The position numbers and the translations under genes are program-made. DNA of 64,000 nucleotides, taken from Malania oleifera. Lineage: Eukaryota; Streptophyta; Magnoliopsida; Santalales; Ximeniaceae. Positions 62,103 to 64,000 of this stretch are shown here, piece by piece. The first letter of the stretch is position 1. Every line of letters starts with the position of its first letter. The stretch is from positions 10,058,062 to 10,122,061 of the forward strand of contig NC_080418.1 of assembly GCF_029873635.1 (NCBI RefSeq), written 5' to 3'. Below the pieces are notes generated by a model. That model did not search any database. It was not told where the DNA came from and saw only the letters and a program-made list of their open reading frames with translations.

Positions 62103-63459
62103 ATATTCCCCAAATCAAAACACGATTTTATTAGTTTGACCTTGATAGAGTTGTGTTGCATTATGAGGTTGAAAGTTCATAGGTGCATATGACTTCGTTG
62201 ATAATGTAATTACTGTTTGACTTTATATACTATACTCTCGAGTCTTAATCTTATACTATGCTCTGGGGGTTAAAAAACATTTTTTTGAGGTAAAAATATA
62301 ATAATGATTTTCTTTCTTTCTTTTTTAAGAAATTGAAATGAATATATCAAATTTGAGGTTCTTGAATACATCATATACTAACTTTTTTAAGTTTCTAGAT
62401 AAAGATAAAAGTCAACTTTTTAAAACTTGAAAAATTATATGTCAAACACATAACCAAATTTTGATTTTACAAAAGAAAATTTCAATAAAAAAGGAACTAA
62501 GAACTAAAAATATTGAAAATTCAAATTGCAAGTCAACAAATTAGCCCTACTGAAAAAAATAAATAAAAGAAATATCAAATAACAATAATCTTGATATGCA
62601 TCCAAAAGACTAAATCTAGTTTCAAACCCAAATAATTAGTGAATCAAATAATTTAACTTCTCAAATAAAAGGGCTTCAAATTAAAATTAGTTTTGACACA
62701 AGCTTATATGCCACAAGCGCCAAACTTTGAGCCTACGCAAATAAGTTCACAAGTTTACTTAACAATTTGATATCATGAAAAAAATAAATTTTGTAAATTG
62801 AATAATTAAATCATACCATAAATTCATCAATTACAACATAAAAATTGCAAATTTTGTGAATTGAATAATAAAATCATATCTTAAATTCATCAATTGCAAA
62901 TTCAATCAAAAACCTAACATTAAATTACACATATTCTGCAACTGGAAATTTAAAATAACACCAATTTTCTAAAATTAAATCAAAATCCTAACTTAAAATT
63001 TTAGGATTCCCACATATGAAAATTTCTCAACTACGCTTCAAATCATCAAATGGATAGCAAAATATACAAATGGAAGCAAAATATACAAATGGAACTTCAA
63101 ACTTACAACAATTGCAAGACAAGATATAAGAAAAATGAGTAAGCTTTCAAATTTGAATGAAAATTAGAGTGGGAAGAAACAAAACCTCATTATTTTAATT
63201 ATATAACTAATATCCTAACTCTTAATGGTTACTAGCAACTCCAATGTTCACCATTAACTCAAATGTTCACTAACAACTCATATAAATAGGTGACAGGTGT
63301 CAAGAGGGAAAGTTGTTGAAGTAGCATGAGCATGACTACAAGTCTATTACTTTCGCGACTAGAATGCAAAATGAGGGAGCGAGGAGGAAGGAAGAAGGAA
63401 AAAAAAAACATAAGCAAACTCACTAGATCAAGTAATAAGATTACTTTAAAACTCACTAG
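62103..63459. other. AT-rich non-coding stretch
   Basis: Nothing recognisable apart from a short near-duplicate (TTTTGTAAATTGAATAA and TTTTGTGAATTGAATAA near 62,790 and 62,852). The minus ORF that begins inside it at 63,259 has no known domain and overlaps the TRIM-like LTR. Confidence 0.45.
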
Positions 63460-64000
63460 TGTTAGGATTTGGGGATGAGTGCATGGGTTGGTTTGATATA
63501 CATGGATAAGTATCAACTTGAGCAAAAAGTTTAAACCTATTGGATTTTGAGTCCAGTTATGTATACAAGCACCCATCTTCAATTCTATTTACCAGTATAA
63601 GACAATCTCACAAGTGAAATTCTCAACAATCACTTTCTCACTTGTGAGTTTCAAACACCCCGATGAATGGAAGTCATTAATTAATCATCTTCATGTCATG
63701 TAACCAACTAGGAGTCACTACTAAAGCATTTGAAAGAGCATGAAATCATGCAAGTCTACTCATTAACAGGATCAGCATTCATAGAATCCACTGCTCCTCT
63801 TCTACAAGATCAACATCCACAGAAGCACATGCATGGAAACCCAAGCCATCAATTGTAATACCACTTGTTAGGATTTAGGGAGTCCATGAGTGGATTTGAT
63901 ATACATATAAATGAGCACTAACTTGATCCAAAAGTTTAACCCTATTGAGTCATAGACCTAACTATGTTATAAGCATTTATCTTTCATTCTATTTTACCAA
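63460..64000 (-). mobile_element. TRIM-like miniature LTR element, running off the window
   Basis: Two direct repeats begin TGTTAGGATTT: a complete one at 63,460-63,628 (ends CTCAACA) and one from 63,866 to the window end. On the minus strand TGGTATTACAATTG at about 63,851-63,864 sits where a primer-binding site should be, and GAGAAAGTGAT at about 63,629-63,639 where a polypurine tract should be. The internal part is only about 240 bp and codes for nothing. By eye the LTRs match at about three quarters of sites, so it is old. Confidence 0.65.

Overview
The window is nuclear DNA of a flowering plant, almost certainly a eudicot. It shows spliced genes with GT/AG introns, several Ty1/copia and Ty3/gypsy LTR retrotransposons, hAT-like and long-terminal-inverted-repeat DNA transposons, and RTE and L1 LINE fragments. 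Base composition is AT-rich with GC-rich islands. The species cannot be named from the sequence.

The host content is small. Both recognisable loci are tropinone-reductase-like short-chain dehydrogenases (SDRs) on the minus strand. One is an intact five-exon gene at 56,877-59,307 (264 codons) with the full Asn-Ser-Tyr-Lys active site. The other is a dead relative. Its exons 1-2 lie at 48,120-48,653 and its exons 3-5 at 1,813-6,927. Exon lengths (208, 217, 107) and phases match the intact gene, so I read it as one gene whose intron 2 has grown to about 41.2 kb by transposon insertion. Almost everything from 6.9 to 48.1 kb would then be intron. A fragment of a class-B heat-shock factor DNA-binding domain lies at 1,140-1,365.

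Layout: 1-996 Ty3/gypsy LTR; 997-1,764 copia LTR and primer site carrying the heat-shock-factor fragment; 1,813-6,927 SDR exons 5, 4 and 3, with a copia element (2,368-6,781) inside exon 3; 7,535-13,994 a second copia; 14,300-24,345 a Ty3/gypsy chromovirus with a hAT-like element inside it; 17,466-29,397 and 29,398-41,107 an 11.9-kb block present twice in tandem; 37,611-43,822 a minus-strand copia with a solo LTR nested in it; 44.2-44.9 kb an RTE fragment; 46,089-46,975 a second hAT-like element; 48.1-48.7 kb SDR exons 2 and 1; 49,657-51,152 and 59,895-61,241 two members of a long-inverted-repeat family with 10-bp target duplications; 51,925-56,485 a fourth copia; 56.9-59.3 kb the intact SDR gene with a solo LTR in intron 1; 61.4-62.1 kb an L1 fragment; and at the right edge a TRIM-like mini-LTR element.

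The main points for a second look are: (i) the copia at 2,368-6,781, whose two ends are perfect 82-bp inverted copies of one LTR end, flanked by a 5-bp target duplication; (ii) the 41-kb intron; (iii) the heat-shock-factor fragment placed behind a retrotransposon primer site; and (iv) the 11.9-kb tandem duplication, which joins inside a 9-kb stretch dense in small indels and may be an assembly or haplotype artefact.
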